Assembly: GCA_030180135.1 (NCBI GenBank)
Contig: CM058236.1
Location: 60,043,728-60,107,727, forward strand
Origin: Orychophragmus violaceus
Lineage: Eukaryota; Streptophyta; Magnoliopsida; Brassicales; Brassicaceae
Reading direction: 5' to 3'
Length of the DNA stretch: 64,000 bases
A model generated the notes under the pieces. The model worked only from the letters and a program-made list of their open reading frames with translations. It had not been told where the DNA came from and ran no database searches. Positions within the stretch are counted from its first letter, which is position 1, and each line of letters begins with the position of its first letter. The position numbers and the translations under genes were made by a program. Below, piece after piece: positions 45,861-57,100 of the stretch.

Positions 45861-48497
45861 ATGCAGACGCAGAAAACTAGAAGTAATCCGAACTTTGACT
45901 TAGTTAATCTCGATCTTGAAGAACTTGGACGTTTAGAGAGAACCAACAGAAGAGAGAGAAGAGAAAGGATGGTGCAAGAGCATCTGATTCTTGTACGTGA
46001 TGCTGAAGGTACCCTGAGGGACCGAGATAACAACCCATACAATGCCGCTTGGCAAAGGGTTGATGCTGAAGGGAATGTCATCCCTGATCCTCCTGAGCAA
46101 CAGCAACAAGAGCAGAACCAGGGTCAAGGACAGGCCCAAGGTAGAGAGATGGTTGTACATGAGAGGACTTTAGCTGACTACAACAGACCGGATGAGTTTC
46201 ATAGAAACCGGTCAGCTTTAGTGCTTCCTGCTTTTGAGAGGAATGATTTTGAGATCAAAACCATCTACTACTCGCTGATGAGACAGAATGCGTTTCATGG
46301 TTACCCAACGGAGCAGCCTATGGATCACATTGAATCGTTTGAGGACGTGGTCACTGGCATGAAGTATGATGGAGTGTGCCCGGACTATCTGTTCCTTAAG
46401 CTCTTTCCGCACAGTCTTGCTGGAGACGCTAGTGCATGGCTGAAGCATTTAGCGCCTGCTCAGTATACTACTTGGGCAGCTTTAAAGAGTGAGTTCCTGC
46501 GTCACTTCTATGATGATGCGCGCTCAGACCAATCCAGACAGGACATACTCACCTTTTCACAAGGAGCTGTGGAGCCTTTAAAGACTGCCTGGATGAGATT
46601 TAAGCAGTATCAGCGTGACTGCCCACACCATGGATTCACTGAGGTTCAGTTGATTGGCATCTTCTTCAGAGGCATAGATCTTCCATATCAGACTGCACTG
46701 GACAATTCCATTAATGCTAACTTCAACACCCGGACTCCTACACAAGCTAAGCAGTTGATTGAGAATCTAATAGGCAGCAACAGCTGCAAGACTATGGATG
46801 AGAGGAGGAAGAAATCTGGTGGAAGCGTAGAGAATTCTGACATAGCTGATATTAGATCTAGGCTGGACACAGTTTGCAATCTCCTAGCAGGTAAGAAAGC
46901 TGTCCATTTTGCCCAAGATGTAGAGGTAATTCAAACTGAGGAGGACACTCAGCAGGAAGATGTAAATTATATAGGAGGTTCTGGATTCCAAGGTAATAGA
47001 TTTGGTAATCAACAGGGAAACAGATTCTTCAATGGCGGACAGAAAAGTGCTTTCAACAGCAACTCATCTAATTCTGGACAGACTAGTGGGTTTCAGAAGA
47101 CTTTTGGACAAGGTACTCAGAGAACCTATGGGTCTTCATCTAATCAGACTCCTCCTGCACCTACAGCTCATGAGAGCAGAATGGAAGCTATGATGGAACA
47201 AATAATGGAGAGTCAGACCAAGATTTCTGTGGACTGCAACAAGAAGTTAGATGCTGTCTATGAAGACCTCAATGGGAAGTTTGAGTCCCTGAACACTCAC
47301 ATGAAGCAGTTGGATACTCAGGTAAACCAGATTTCCAGCTCAATAAAGGGAAAAGGGCTAGCAGACACTCATATTAAGGCCTGGTCTGTGTACATTAATG
47401 ATGGATCTCACCTAGGTGAAAAATTTGAGCTAAGTACAGCTGAATTGGTGAAGGAAGGAGAAATCCCGGATTTTGGTGAAAAACTCTCGGGTGGAAATTG
47501 CAGAGCTGCAACGATCGACACACACTTAGTGTCGATCGATGCACGTCAGGAACAGACATATTCGCTGAGTGATGATGGTATTGATGCAGACTTGGAGCTT
47601 GATAGCTTATTCCCTGGAGTCTCTGAGATCTCTCAGCAGGAGATTTATGCGCAGATTGTTAGACAACACTCCTCAGTGTCTGAAGTGATTAGGCAGGAAA
47701 TTGAAGAGCTTAAGAAGCTAGAGGAGATTGGTGAAGAATTGGAAGAAATTCCAACTTCTGATGATCCACCTTATCATCCATGTGTGCAGAGGTATTTGAA
47801 CAAGATGCTGCCTCTAGATGAAGAGCTGAGAGACTGGGTAGTTATAGTTCCTCAGCATATTGGTGATGTTCTGTTAAACAAGATCCCGAAGAAGCTGCCT
47901 GACCCTGGAGTCTTTGTGCTTAACTACTCCATCTTCGAGAACAGTTTTAGGCGCTCTCTTTGTGATCTAGGAGCTGCTGGAAGTTTGATGCCATACTCTG
48001 TGGCAGAGAAGCTGGGTATGTTGGATTTTTTTCCCACTAGGACCTCTCTTGTCCTAGCTGATCAGTCTATACGAGTTCCGGAATGACTCTTAAAGGACAT
48101 TACAGTGAGAGTTGGAAACTACTTAGTTCCGACAGACTTTCTTGTGCTGAAGTATGACTGCGATCCTGATGAAGCATTGCTGCTTGGAAGACCATTCTTG
48201 GCTACAACAGGAGCTGTGATTGATGTTAGACAGAGTCTAATAGACCTCCACCTGGGAGATGAGCCGCTGCGATATGAGATGGAGAAGCTGCGTAAGCCAC
48301 TGATAGATGGGCAGACATTCACAATCATGGATGCAGATGATGAGCAGCCGGGTGACACTGTGATTCTAGATCCTGGAGCACATTTTACTCCATCTTTTCT
48401 TGGACATGAGCATTCTGCAACAGCCTACTCGCGACCTTGGATGAGGAGACTTGGACAGAGACAGAAAAAGTCTCTGTTGGGATCTCCTGGTGCCTGA
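45861..48497 (+). pseudogene. gag-protease of element B, one nonsense codon
   Basis: From ATG 45861 to the TGA/TAA end at 48497 the frame spans 879 codons with a single TGA at 48084-48086, where element A has GGA (VPEGLLEDI). Domains: retrotransposon gag (about 75-270, with LAGDASAWLKH, RFKQYQRDCPHHGF), a Gln/Asn/Gly-rich linker, a predicted coiled coil, an acidic Glu-rich segment (EIEELKKLEEIGEELEEI) and a retroviral-type aspartic protease (CDLGAAGSLMPYSVAEKLG, Asp702; later LGRPFLATTGAVIDV). Zinc knuckle not seen. TTG at 45837 could extend it by eight residues, but a TAG lies just upstream. The frame ends after LLGSPGA with no RT behind it. It has been kept open to a degree that suggests recent selection or very recent insertion. 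Confidence 0.9.
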
Positions 48498-48543
48498 AAA
48501 ATCTTGTCCGTCCGGTCAAGCTATTGACCTTAAACAAGCGCTG

Positions 48544-48561
48544 GGTGGGAGGCAACCCACC
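48544..48561 (+). other. Conserved hairpin after the gag-protease stop, element B
   Basis: GGTGGG-AGGCAA-CCCACC, a six-pair stem with a six-base loop, 46 nt after the stop codon. The sister element has AGTGGG-AGGCTA-CCCACT, a compensatory change in the outer pair. Confidence 0.7.
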
Positions 48562-48673
48562 ATTAGGTACTGGTGTTTTTCTACTTAATTTTTGGTGTTT
48601 TTGTTAGGATTTTACGTTTGTTTTTGTTTCTGGTGAGTTTCTGGTAGCAGGTCTCGGACAGAATCGCAGTGCG

Positions 48674-48809
48674 TCGATCGACACACTTCTGTGTCGATCG
48701 TCACAACACGATCATAATCGCATTGCAGCGATCGTTGCGGTTATGAGCAACGATCGACCATACACGAAAATCGCCAAGTAACGGTCGATGCACTTAGTGC
48801 AACGATCGA
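48674..48809 (+). repeat. Three TCGATCG pairs in the 3' part of element B
   Basis: Pairs at 48674/48694 (20 bp), 48728/48750 (22 bp) and 48781/48802 (21 bp). Confidence 0.9.
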
Positions 48810-49843
48810 TGCTCGAGCGACAGAGGTAAACCCGACAGAACTCAATCGAACTTTAACAATTTTTCTTTTCTACCGATCCTTCGCTTGACACTACTGGGGA
48901 CAGTGTGTCTTAAGTGTGGGGGAGTTGCTACTGACGTTTATCTTTCTGTTTTCTTAAGAGTCAGTCCATTTTTCAAAATTTTTTGTTTTATTGAGTCAAA
49001 ATTGTTTAAGTAAGAAACTATGATTTTCTGAGAAGATTTACAAGACTTGCAGGAACTTAAGTAACCATTGGGATGAAGTTGCAGGATCTATCTATGACTA
49101 TTAGAAAACCCCATCACAGATCAACCTACTGGGAACACCCACATCACTTCAGGTATCAGAGGATCCTTTTACTGACTTCAACTTAATACTGACTTAGATT
49201 TCTCACCTAAGGGCTTGGTATACTCTGTGTCGGATTCCCTTGTTAGTTCTGACACAGTCTGTCAACCTATCCTATTTAGTTCCCTTCTTCCCTTCTATAA
49301 AGTAAAAAAAAAATAATAATAATAAACTGAGGATGAGTTAGTAACTCCGAAGTGGTCACAGGAGTGGTAGAGACCCCTATTATCTCCTGTGCTATCCATG
49401 GAATGTGTCCAAAGTACACCCCATAACGGGAAGAACACTGATAAAAAAATAAAATGATACCCAATGTGGGAAAAATCAGTTGTTAAAGAAGGGAAAGAGA
49501 AGAAAGGGACTAGAAAAAGATAGTATGGTGGTCTAGAGCTGATAAGGTAAGAATCCATGTGCCCTTTGATCGATACTCCTTAGGTGAGACCGCACTTAAA
49601 TACTTGCAGAAGTCAGTAGGGAGAATTTGAATGCTTGAATGTGATTGTGGAGTTTACTTAGGACAGTTGCTAAGTGTGGGGGAAGTACATGTTGGTCTTG
49701 ATATCCTGTGATTGATTCTTTCAGTGGTTTACTAAGGGGAATCTGAGTATTGTAGCTTCTAGGATGAAATGAGTTTCTGAAGAGTTTTCAAACCTCTTCA
49801 CCATGCTTTAGTTCTCTGTTTTGCTTGAGGGCAAGCAAAGGCT

Positions 49844-49857
49844 AAGTGTGGGGGAGT
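49844..49857 (+). promoter_or_regulatory. Terminal polypurine tract of element B
   Basis: AAGTGTGGGGGAGT ends at the base before the 3' LTR. Two near-identical internal copies occur at 48912 and 49672. Confidence 0.8.
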
Positions 49858-51052
49858 TGATATATCATGGTTTTTACTAGTTTTAGACCATGATATAAGT
49901 GTGTTTTAGTGTCTTTTTGTGTTCTTTTAGAGTCTTTTACAGGTATAATCAGGTTTGGAGCATACTTGGTGATTATGGCACTTTTTGGAGATTTTTGGAG
50001 TGTTTGGCCGAGAGATAGAGTTCACTGTCCGAAACAGAGGAATGCGTCGATCGTTGCACTCTAGCATCGATCGTTGCACCAGCGAGATGGGCCAGAACTC
50101 GGCGGTTTATGAAGAGTTAAGATATTGCACTCTGATCCAGAAGTTCCTGATATTTACAAAGAAGCCCCCTGGCCGAGATTAGACCTATATAATTAAGTTT
50201 TTGGTGTTTTATTTTACTTACGCTTTCATAATTAAGAGCAGAGGATTTTTAGAGATTTTGGGGCTGATCTGAACCTTTACTTCATCTGTATTTGGAGAAG
50301 ATTTCAAACCCCTTTTATTCTTCATCTTCTATGCAATTTATTCATCATATGATTATGTTTTCATTATCTATGTCTGAGTAGATTCCTTGTTAGGTTTAGG
50401 GTTTCTCACATAGGATTTCATGACTTGCTAGACTTGTTAAATTCAGTTAAGGATTCATAACTATATCTGTTCTTCAATCTAATTGTGCTTAAAGCTAGTT
50501 CTAACCTGATCAATTAGAATCTAGATCTTAGGTTGCTAAATACGTCACGGAAGTGGGGTTTAGGAATCTGAACTAATTAGGTTGAGCAATTAAACTTCTC
50601 GCAAACGAAAGTTTGGTTTAGGATAATTGTGAACATATCAAACTTGGGATTAATGCTAGTTTAATCTGTTAGTTATCGCAAACGAAAGTTTGGTTTGCTG
50701 CACTTAGACTTAGAGAATTATCGCAAAGGAATTTGGTTAATTTTATATCTGTGTTTTGAGTTCTAGAACTGTGCTTAATTAGATCCTTGCTGAATGAACT
50801 GTCTGCTTGTCTGATTTCCTGAGAATGCCCTAGACTTAGCGCTCTTAATAACTTGCTTTCACAACCAACAATCTCTGCTTTCTGTTTACTTTCTTGCATT
50901 GCTTTTAATTCAATCACATTGCTTTCTTCCTAGTTTAATTTCCTGTTCTTGAGCTATTGAATACGGAGTCCCTGTGGATTCGATACCTATATACTACGAC
51001 TACTGAACTGTGCACTTGCAGTTAGATATAGGATAAAACCTGACACCTATCA
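49858..51052 (+). repeat. 3' LTR of element B
   Basis: 1195 bp, nearly identical to 44404-45596; followed by TGCAC, the partner of the left flank CGTAC. Confidence 0.93.
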
Positions 51053-52011
51053 TGCACCCTTAGCGTCGGTCGTTGCAGGTCGTGAACAGACAGACTCGAA
51101 GGATTCTGAAGGCATTGATGCAGATTTAGAGCTTGATCGTTTATTCCCTGGAGTATCTGAGATTACTCAGCAGGAGATTTATGCACAATCCATTAGATTA
51201 TATCCCTCAGTGTCTGAAGTAATTAAGCAAGAGATTGAAGAGCTTAAGCAGCTGGAAGAGATTGGTGAAGAGTTGGAAGAAATTGCATCATCTGATGACC
51301 CACCTTATCACCCTTGTGTGCAGAGGTACTTGAGAAAGATGCTGCCTATGGATGAAGAGCTGAAAGACTGGGTATTAGTTGTTCCTCAGCATATAAGTGA
51401 TGTGCTATTAACCAAGGTTCCAAAGAAGCTGCCTGACCTGTTCTATCTTTGAAGATAGTTTTAGGCGTTTTATGTGTGATCTTGGAGCTGCAGGAAGTCT
51501 TATGCCATATTCTGTGGCAGAGAAGCTGAGTATGATGGATTTTTCGCCTACTAGGACCTCTCTTATCCTAGCCAATCAGTCTATAAGAGTTCCAGAAGGA
51601 CTCCTTGAGGATATCCCGGTCAAAGTTGGAAACTACTTAGTTCCAACAGACTTCTTAGTGCTGAAGTATGACAGTGATCCTGATGATGCGCTGATACTTG
51701 GGAGACCATTCATGGCTACAGCAGGAGCAGTAATAGATGTTAGACACAGTCTGATTGATCTCCACCTGGGAGATGAGCCGCTGCATTTTGAGATGGACAA
51801 GCTGCGCAAGCCACTGATAGATGGGCAGACCTTCACCATTATGAATGGAGATGATAAGCAGCCAAGTGATACTGTAATTTTGGATCCTGGGGAGCAGTTT
51901 ACTCCTTCTTTTCTTGGACAAGTTCATTCTGATACAGCTTACTCCCCGCCTTGGATGAGGAGACTTGCACAGAGAAAATCAAAGTCTCTGTCCGGATCTC
52001 ACGGTGCATGA
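51053..52011 (+). pseudogene. Protease part of element A gag-pro, frameshifted
   Basis: Continuation of the frame cut at 44403. The acidic segment (VIKQEIEELKQLEEIGEEL) and DDPPYHPCVQRYL are open to about 51440, where a deletion relative to element B (which has PDPGVFVLNYSIFENSFRR) shifts the phase. The protease (CDLGAAGSLMPYSVAEKLS, LGRPFMATAGAVIDV) then stays open to the stop at 52009-52011 (SGSHGA). Catalytic Asp is kept in the fragment, but the protein cannot be made whole. Confidence 0.9.
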
Positions 52012-52054
52012 TTCTTGTTCGTCCGGTCAAGCTATTGACGTTAAAAGAGCGCTG

Positions 52055-52072
52055 AGTGGGAGGCTACCCACT
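52055..52072 (+). other. Conserved hairpin after the gag-protease stop, element A
   Basis: AGTGGG-AGGCTA-CCCACT, 43 nt after the stop. The outer pair is A-T where element B has G-C, and one loop base differs. Confidence 0.7.
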
Positions 52073-52175
52073 GTTTCATTTTTGCATTTTGATTTTTGGT
52101 GTTTTTGTAGGATTTTACGTTTTGCTTCTGTTTTTGGTGAGTTTTGTCTGCAGGTCTCGGACGAATCGCAGTGCA

Positions 52176-52312
52176 TCGATCGACACACCACTGTGTCGAT
52201 CGTCACAACACGAAAGAAATCGCATTGCAGCGATCGTTGCGGTCCTGAGCAACGATCGACCATACACGAAAAATCGCCTAGCAACGGTCGATGCACCTAG
52301 TGCAACGGTCGA
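52176..52312 (+). repeat. Three TCGATCG pairs in the 3' part of element A
   Basis: Pairs at 52176/52196 (20 bp), 52230/52252 (22 bp) and 52284/52305 (21 bp), the same spacings as in element B. Confidence 0.9.
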
Positions 52313-53350
52313 TGCCTGTGCAACAGAGGTAAAAATCAGACAGAACTCAACACGTCCATTAACATTTAACTTTTTCTTTCTTTTTACCAATCCTTCGCTT
52401 GACACTACCGGGGACAGTGTGTCTTAAGTGTGGGGGAGGTGCTACTGACATCTATCTTTCTGTTTTCTTAGAGTCAGTATGTTTTTCAAAAAAAAATTGT
52501 TTTATCGAGTCAAAACCAGTTTAAGTAAGAAACAATGATTTTTTGAGAAGATTAACAGCACTTGCAGGAACTTAAGTAACCATCGGGATGAAGTTGCAGG
52601 ATCTATCTATGACTATTAGAAAACCCCATCACGGATCAACCTACTGAGGACACCCACATCGCTTCAGGTATCAGAGGATCCTTTTACTGACTTCACCTTA
52701 ATACTGACTTAATTTTCTCACCTAAGGGCTTGGTATACCTTGTGTCGGATTCCCTTGTTAGTTCTGACACAGCCTGTAAACCTGTCCTATTTGGTTCCCT
52801 TTTCCCCTTCTATAAAAAAAAAAAGATAATAAACTGAGGATGAGTTAGTAACTCCGAAGTGGTCTCTGGTAGTGGTAGCTACAACTATCATATCCTGTGC
52901 ATCCACGGAATGTGTCCAAAGTACACCCCTTAACGGGAAGAGCACTGATAAAAAAAATAAAATGATACCCAATGGGGAAAAATCAGAATGCTAAGGAAGG
53001 GAAAAGAGAAGAAAGGGACCAAAGAAAGATAGTATGGTGGTCTAGAGCTGACAAGGTAAGAATCCATGTGCCTTTGATCGATACTCCTTAGGTGAGACCG
53101 CACTTAAATACTTGCAGAAGTCAGTAGGGAGAATTTGAATGCGTGAATGTGATTGTGGAGTTTACTTAGGACAGTTGCTAAGTGTGGGGGAAGTATATGT
53201 TGGTCTTGATATCTTGTGATTGATTCTTTCAGTGAATTACTAAGGGGAATCTGAGTGTTGTTGCTTCTAGGACAAAAAGAGTTTCTGAAAGTTTTCAAAC
53301 CTCTTCACCATGTTTTAGTTCTCTGTTTTGCTTGAGGGAAAGCAAAGGCT

Positions 53351-53364
53351 AAGTGTGGGGGAGT
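53351..53364 (+). promoter_or_regulatory. Terminal polypurine tract of element A
   Basis: AAGTGTGGGGGAGT next to the 3' LTR; internal copies at 52426 and 53180. Confidence 0.8.
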
Positions 53365-54578
53365 TGATATATCATGGTTTTTACTAGCTTTAGACCATGA
53401 TATAAGTCTGTTTTAGAGTCTATTTGTGTTTCTTTAGAGTCTTTTACAGGTTTTATTGAGTACACGCACATTTGGAGCTAATGTGGTGATTATGGAGCTT
53501 ATTGGAGTGATTTGGAGATTTGGTCCGAGAGAGAGAACTCACTGTCCAGTTTTGGGATCTGCATCGATCGACGCACACATGCATCGGTCGATGCACTACG
53601 CGAATGGGCCAGACTCGACGGTTTAATGAAGAATGCTGATATTGCAGAAAAGCCCAGAAGGTCCAGATATTTACACAGAAGCCCAAAACGTGTTTTAGCT
53701 ATTTAATTAGGTTTTTAGATCAGTTTTTAGATACACTTACATACGCATTCATAATTGAGAGCAGAGAGTTTTTAGAGCTTTTGGGGGCTGATCTGATCAT
53801 GTACTACATTTGTTTTGGAGAAGTTTTCGAACCCCTTTACTTGTTTAATCTCTTTTATGATATCTAACTATTCATTGATTATGTTTACATCTTCTATGTC
53901 TGAGTAGATTCATAGTTAGGTTTAGGGTTTCTCACATAGGATTTCATGACTTGCTAGACTTGTTTAATTCAGTTAAGGATTCATAACTTTAAGATGTTCT
54001 TCAATCTAAATTGCGTTTAATGCTAGTTCTAACTTGATCAATTAGAATCTAGATCTTAGGTTGCTAAATACGACACGAAAGTGTGGTTTAGAATCTGAAC
54101 TATTTAGGTTGAGCAATTAAATTACTCGCAAAGGAATTTGGTTTAGTTTAATTGTGAACATATCGAACTTGGAATTAATGCTGGTTTAATCTGTTAGTAA
54201 TTGCAAAAGAATTTGGATTGATGCACTTAGACTTAGAGAATTCTCGCAACGACAGTTGGTTAATTCTATATCCGTGATTTGAGTTCTAGAACTGTGCTTA
54301 ATTAGATCCTGACTGAATGATTTGTCTGCTTGTCTGATTTCCTGAGAACGCCCTAGACTTAGCGCCCTTAATTAACTGCTTTCACAACCGATAATCTTGC
54401 TACTTATTTACTTTCTCGCATCGCTTTTTAGTTACTCCACATTGCTTTCATCTTAGTTTACCCTCTACTGTTCTTAATCTATCGTTGACCGGAGTCTCTG
54501 TGGATTTCGATACCCTATATACTACAATCACATAACTGTGCACTTGCAGTAGAATAGGATAAAACTAGACCCCTATCA
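53365..54578 (+). repeat. 3' LTR of element A
   Basis: 1214 bp, as the 5' LTR but with a 13-bp duplication (GTTTTTAGATCA-type) near 53710. Followed by the target duplication TGAAC. Confidence 0.93.
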
Positions 54579-54630
54579 TGAACCGGTCGTGTTTATGAAT
54601 GTGATGAGTCCGAGAGAGAAATCGCGTTGG

Positions 54631-54785
54631 GCTTCGGAATTTTCCGAGTACGTCTGCTTGGATTTCCTGTGCAAACATGCTCGGATTTTCTGAGCAAATA
54701 TGCTCGGATTTTCTGAGCAATCTGCTCGGATTTCCCGAGTAGGCCTGCTCGGATTTTCTAAGTAAGGCTGCTTGGTTTTTTGAGT
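54631..54785. repeat. Tandem repeat of 24-27 bp with TGCTCGGATTTTCTGAGCAA
   Basis: About six copies. Each carries the inverted pair GCTCGG...CTGAGC/CCGAG, so each can fold into a small hairpin. Confidence 0.8.
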
Positions 54786-55173
54786 AAGATTAGGTTAGTT
54801 TGTCGAGCCTGCTAGGACGATTTGTACGTCCGAGAAGCTGAACTGTCGTGTTGACGTTAGGTCGATTAATGAAGAAAGTCGAGCATATTTTATTGGGAGA
54901 AAATCTCCTTCATCGGCTCCGTATAGATTGTACGAGTTTGTTTCGTAGAGCTTGAAGGCTTTTCCAGACAGCTTCGTATAATTCCCGAAGGAAAGTGTGA
55001 TTTAGCTTTTGACCCTTGATGTTTTTAGGAGCATTACACTCAGACGCGCATTCCGAGTCTTGAGTTTAATAGGATATTGTTTAAATCTGGCTTGCGTAGA
55101 AGCGTTCCGCCGTATTTTGAATCAAGTTTCGAGCTCGAACGTTGGTGAGATGTACTCGCCTTTGTGATGACTA

Positions 55174-55980
55174 AGACCAACGTGCTCAGAAGCGCCTAAC
55201 TGGGTATTGAGTTAAGTTTGAAGGTCAGCGAGATATACTCTACTTACGATCCTGAGATGATTGAGACCAGTGTGCTCGGAAGCGTATTACTGGGTTTCAA
55301 AATTGAGTCCGAGGAATAGTAAGACGTATTCCTTCTGTGGACATGTAATGATTAGACCAGTGTGCTCGGAAGCGTCTTACTGGGTTTCAAAATTGATTCC
55401 GGGGAGTAGCAAGACGTACTCCTCTTGCGGACTTGTAATGTTTAGACCAGTGTGCTCGGAAGCGTCTTACTGGGTTTTGACATCGAGTCCGAGAAATAAC
55501 AAAACGTACTTCTCTTTCGGACCTATAATGATTTAGACTAGTAACAAAACATTTTTCTCTTGTGGACTTATAATGATCAGACCAACGTGCTCGGAAGCGT
55601 CTTGCTGGGTTTTGAGTCCGAGAAATGACAAATCGTTTTTCTCTCATGGACTTATAATGATTAGACCAGCATGCTCGGAAGTGTCTTGCTGGGTCTCGAG
55701 GAGTTTTACGGTTGACTTTAGTACTAGTGCGGGGGTCTTCCGTCTTACATTCCCAAGTCGGCCGTGTACTCAATAATGACGTTGTCGAGACCAGTGTGTT
55801 GCATTTTACTGGGTTTAGATTTTCAATCCCGGTTTCCGCGAAACTCTTGCCTCGCGTCTTCCGTTCACTGAAAATAAGCCGGTATCCGCAGGACCACCTT
55901 TCAAAAATACCGAACCAAGATATACTTGGTTGAAACGTCATTTTACCAGCGTGCTGAGTAGTGTCATACTGGATTTTTTT
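55174..55980. repeat. 90-bp tandem repeat
   Basis: AGACCAGTGTGCTCGGAAGC marks unit starts at 55174 (diverged), 55264, 55354 and 55444, each exactly 90 bp apart, then shorter or diverged copies near 55534, 55579, 55664, 55790 and 55945. A multiple of three keeps a frame open (55261-55536), but no protein family is implied. Confidence 0.85.
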
Positions 55981-56521
55981 TTGGGGTCTATTATCGTCTC
56001 CAGTACTGGTGCGGCGGATTTGAAGACCTGTCAACAACCCGTATTCGGGATATTACGTTAACCTCTCGACTTATGTTCCCTTCGCCGATAATATACATAT
56101 ATAGCGCGCTTTTTATCCGTTGGTTGGATGTAATAGAGCCTCAATCCGTATTGGACGTGTTGGCTAATATCCGTAAAGGATGTATGCGTTTGTCCGCTGC
56201 AGCCGTCAGCGGACAAGATAAGCTATTCCTAACGACTATGCATGCGATGTAATAGTAGGCGGCTTAAAAGTTATAAAGTTCCTATCCTAATTTCGATCTA
56301 AGAAAAAAATAAATGAATATGAGAAGAGAGTTTACTTTCGTTACCGGATAACTTATGGTCGGAAGGTTGGAATTTTGCGGATGCGCCGTGCTTCTAGTTA
56401 TGATCCGTTATCCGGGGTTGTTTGAGTGAATTGATTGTATGAGCTGAGTGTCTTGAGAGTAGTCCGAATATGCCTCGCAATTAGTTGGAGGAGTTTTGTC
56501 TTAGGTTGAGAGGAGTGTCAT

Positions 56522-56872
56522 GCTCGGAGTTTCCGAGAAGAGTGGTCAGCTCGGAATTTTCGAGAAGAGAGGTCAGCTTGGAATTTCCGAGAAGAGAGGC
56601 CAGCTCGGAATTTCCGAGAAGAGAGGCCAGCTCGGAATTTCCAAGAAGAGGGGCCAGCTCGGAATTTCTGAGCAGAGGGGCCAGCTCGGAATTTCTGAGT
56701 AGAGGGGCCAGCTCGGAATTTCCGAGTAGAGGGGTCAGCTCGGAATTTCCGAGAAGAGGGGCCAGCTCGGAATTTCCGAGGAGAGAGGTTAGCTCGGAAT
56801 TTCCGAGTAGAGAGGCCAGCTCGGAATTTCTGAGAAGAGAGGCCAGCTCGGAATTTCCTAACTGGTTCGCTC
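56522..56872. repeat. 27-bp tandem repeat, 13 copies, each a palindrome
   Basis: Unit GCTCGGAATTTCCGAGAAG plus AGAGGCCA. The core CTCGGAA-T-TTCCGAG is a perfect 7-bp inverted repeat with one central base. Copies follow without gaps from 56522. Both strands are open in one frame only because 27 is a multiple of three. Confidence 0.92.
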
Positions 56873-56887
56873 GGAAGTTCGGACTAT

Positions 56888-57100
56888 CCTAGTTGATTTA
56901 CTCGAAAGCTCCGAGTTGACTGGTTTGGGTAGCTCAGACTTTCCTAGCTGATTTGCTTGAAAGTTCCTAGCTTACTTGCTCGGACAGCTTGGATTTTCCT
57001 AGCTGACTTGCTTGGAAGTTCCTAGCTAAATTGTTCGAAATTTCCTAGCTGACTTGCTAAAAAGTTCCTAACTGATTTGTTTGAATGTTCCGAGCAACTT
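56888..57100. repeat. Tandem repeat of about 23 bp with TAGCTGACTTGCTTGGAAG
   Basis: About eight diverged copies, several 23 bp apart and two longer. Related in sequence to the flanking arrays (GTTCC, CTCGGA). Confidence 0.7.

Larger units (their letters stand above)
48498..49857 (+). other. Non-coding 3' part of element B
   Basis: In an autonomous relative RT, RNase H and integrase would lie here. Instead there are 1.36 kb without frames but with a hairpin, three TCGATCG pairs, a homopolymer A tract and three copies of AAGTGTGGGGGA(A)GT (48912, 49672, 49844). Element A keeps the same layout at 52012-53364, so the replacement predates both insertions. Confidence 0.8.
44404..51052 (+). mobile_element. 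Element B: younger gag-only Ty3/gypsy sister element
   Basis: LTRs 44404-45596 and 49858-51052 (1193 and 1195 bp) differ by about six substitutions and two one-base indels. Flanks CGTAC and TGCAC match at three of five bases, the two differences being C/T changes. Interior: tRNA-Asp primer site, gag-protease frame 45861-48497 with one stop, 1.36-kb non-coding 3' part, polypurine tract. It is inserted in element A in the same orientation. The lower LTR divergence agrees with B being the later insertion. Lacks RT, RNase H and integrase. Confidence 0.93.
41284..54578 (+). mobile_element. Element A: gag-only Ty3/gypsy retrotransposon, interrupted by element B
   Basis: LTRs at 41284-42484 and 53365-54578 are flanked by a perfect duplication TGAAC (41279-41283 and 54579-54583). 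Their lengths differ by a 13-bp insertion, and about ten substitutions are seen by eye. Between them lie a tRNA-Asp primer site, gag (with stops), element B (44404-51052), the protease part (51053-52011), a 1.35-kb non-coding 3' part and the terminal polypurine tract. Without B it is about 6.6 kb. No RT, RNase H or integrase is present, so it depended on enzymes from another element. Confidence 0.93.
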
